DNA from: Archilochus colubris
Lineage: Eukaryota > Chordata > Aves > Apodiformes > Trochilidae
Reading direction: 5' to 3'
Length of the DNA: 64,000 nt
Assembly: GCA_023079485.1 (NCBI GenBank)
Contig: CM041097.1
Coordinates: 15,737,658 to 15,801,657 of the forward strand
A program made the position numbers and the translations under genes. Of the stretch, positions 62,649-64,000 are shown piece after piece. The notes under the pieces are model-generated. The model was not told the DNA's origin and did no database searches. It worked only from the letters and a program-made list of their open reading frames with translations. Numbering within the stretch: position 1 is the stretch's first letter; each line of letters begins with the position of its first letter.

Positions 62649-64000
62649 ATGTTTTTATACCAGGATGCTGCTGTGGCAAACTCCTGGATTTCTGATGGAT
62701 GGGCAGGGTCTGTGACTTTCCAAGGATGTGCCTGCTGGATGCAGGGGAGGGAGGGCTGCAGCCACTTGCTTTCTGCACTAGAAACACCCAGTGCCTTCTC
62801 AGCTGGGTATGGGAGATCCAGCACCACAGAGCCTGGACCCACCAACTTGGTGCCCAACATGTGTCCAGGCAGCCTCTCCCATGCTTGGCTTTTGCATCTC
62901 ACAGGGGTTGTGCTGAAACTGCAGCCCTTGGCCCCTTCCATGCACAGCACAGACCACTTTCCTTACCTGTGAGAAAGACAGAGAGGCAGCTCCTGGTGAC
63001 CTGGTCAGCTGGTGGAGCTGCTATTGCACATGCTGGACTTCAGCCTCCTTATTTAAAAAAAAAAGATTATTTGCACTGCAGAGTAAAACTAACAGAAGGC
63101 ATCAGGGCAGTTTAGGGGTCACGGGTCTTTGGGGGCTGGCAGAGGGGTGTATGATCCCGTGGCTGTCACCTGGGCCTTTTGCTTGCTGTTCTTCGTCCTC
63201 CAGCACCAGCACACAGGGCCACCTTCTTTCCAGCAGCAGTGCTGAATGAAGAACCAGCTGTGTGTTGGCTCCTCAGCCACTGAGGGTACAACACCAAGCA
63301 TCTGATCCAAGCAGCTGAGGCTACCAATACTCTGTGTTGTTATTACCAGGAGCCAGCAGGCTCACGCAGGGCTCATTTAACATGGGTCAGCTGGTGAGCA
63401 CCAGTTCCCCAAGCCCTGGTGACTTCAGAGCATGAGCCACCAGGGTCCCAGATCTTGGGACTTCTCTTCCAGCAAAGCAAAAGACTCCAAGGCTGCAGGT
63501 TTTAACCCTCTCATCCTTTTTCTTCCCTGCCTATGTGACTGTGCCCCCTGTTCCCTCAGCCCCCTCCCTTTCAGGCTGTGCATCATCACCAGGAGCTGAC
63601 TGCTGACACTGACCTCCCCTGCCCTGGGGGGTTGGTGGGTCCTGGCAGCCCTTTAATAACACAGGGGCACTTGCTTTCATTTGCAGGGTAATGAGGAGGA
63701 TGCTCTGTTACAGTGGGCTGGTACCCTGGTGGATAAATTACAAAGCCAAAGGCAGTGCTGTTATTCCACTGAGGGAATGAGATTATTACTGAGGAAATTG
63801 CAGGACTGCTCCTGTCGTTGTTTTACTACTGGTGTAATAATAGACTTGGTTTTATCAGTATAAATTATTTCCCCCCCCACCCCCTCTTCTCCTCCCAGTT
63901 CTGCTCCTTCTTACGTCCCCAGTGACTCCGTAGACAATGCCAGTCATGGCACGCTGAGTTCCTTTGTATTTTCTGTGGTTTTGGAGCACTCTGGAAAACA

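Larger units (their letters stand above)
54009..64000. other. Presumed first intron of the SLC16 gene, to the window edge
   Basis: I checked acceptor sites whose phase would continue the exon (phase 1); those near 56660, 62664 and 63685 either meet a stop or give no SLC16-like sequence. No other gene is recognised. The stretch holds a heat-shock-element array at 58883-58905, a CTCF-like motif at 56275-56289 and a T-rich tract at 62604-62648. Confidence 0.5.

Noticed and set aside
62399..63115. Frames of 138-183 codons around the T-rich tract
   Set aside because: They depend on translating a homopolymer tract (poly-Phe or poly-Lys) and overlap on both strands.
1..64000. tRNA, rRNA and CRISPR features
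   Set aside because: I saw no tRNA-like A and B boxes in a cloverleaf, no rRNA blocks and no spaced identical repeats of CRISPR type. A tRNA or snRNA scan would be needed to exclude small RNA genes fully.

Overview
This window is vertebrate nuclear DNA and almost certainly from a bird. Genes are sparse and split by introns. Five copies of a CR1 LINE share the typical CR1 3' end (ATTCTATGATTCTATG-type tail, GGTTGGACTAGATGATCTC-type block), and one older CR1 variant is also present. There is also a 304-bp solo-LTR-like element. Most open reading frames of 60-150 codons are chance frames in non-coding DNA. I cannot name the species.

Layout: 1-25.8 kb is gene-poor. It holds three CR1 copies (about 6.2, 16.9 and 23.4 kb), the solo-LTR-like element at 22.06 kb, simple repeats, a few CTCF-like motifs and two unassigned exon-like blocks. 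A CpG-rich promoter at 25.83-26.2 kb carries three ZNF143/THAP11-type motifs, an RFX-like box and a CCAAT box. It opens the gene KBTBD8 (+ strand), whose four coding exons rebuild a complete 601-residue BTB-BACK-Kelch protein: 26193-26208, 28517-28727, 30369-31483 and 34697-35160. Its introns hold a CR1 copy with a reverse transcriptase remnant ending about 43 bp before exon 3, a 47-bp minisatellite just after exon 3, and a three-copy tandem array of about 300-bp units just before exon 4. The 3' UTR probably runs to 36.5 or 38.5 kb.

Downstream on the same strand are two separate first coding exons of an SLC16 (monocarboxylate transporter) gene, at 44283-44540 and 53755-54008. Each codes for exactly 72 codons plus one base (phase 1), starts at an ATG in good context and ends in a sound splice donor. 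The two peptides are about 57% identical, and both keep the DGGWGW signature and the lysine at position 38. I found no later SLC16 exon in the window. The pair is therefore either two alternative first exons of one transporter gene continuing to the right, or the first exon of a complete gene preceded by an orphan first exon from a tandem duplication. The right-hand exon has its own CpG-rich promoter (52.7-53.0 kb). The left-hand exon has a possible TATA promoter about 0.9 kb upstream. A perfect five-unit heat-shock element lies at 58.88 kb, inside the presumed first intron. In human, as I recall, KBTBD8 lies between LRIG1 and SUCLG2 with no SLC16 gene between them, so this placement deserves attention.

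The strongest lead for something little described is the paired SLC16 first exons and their separate promoters.
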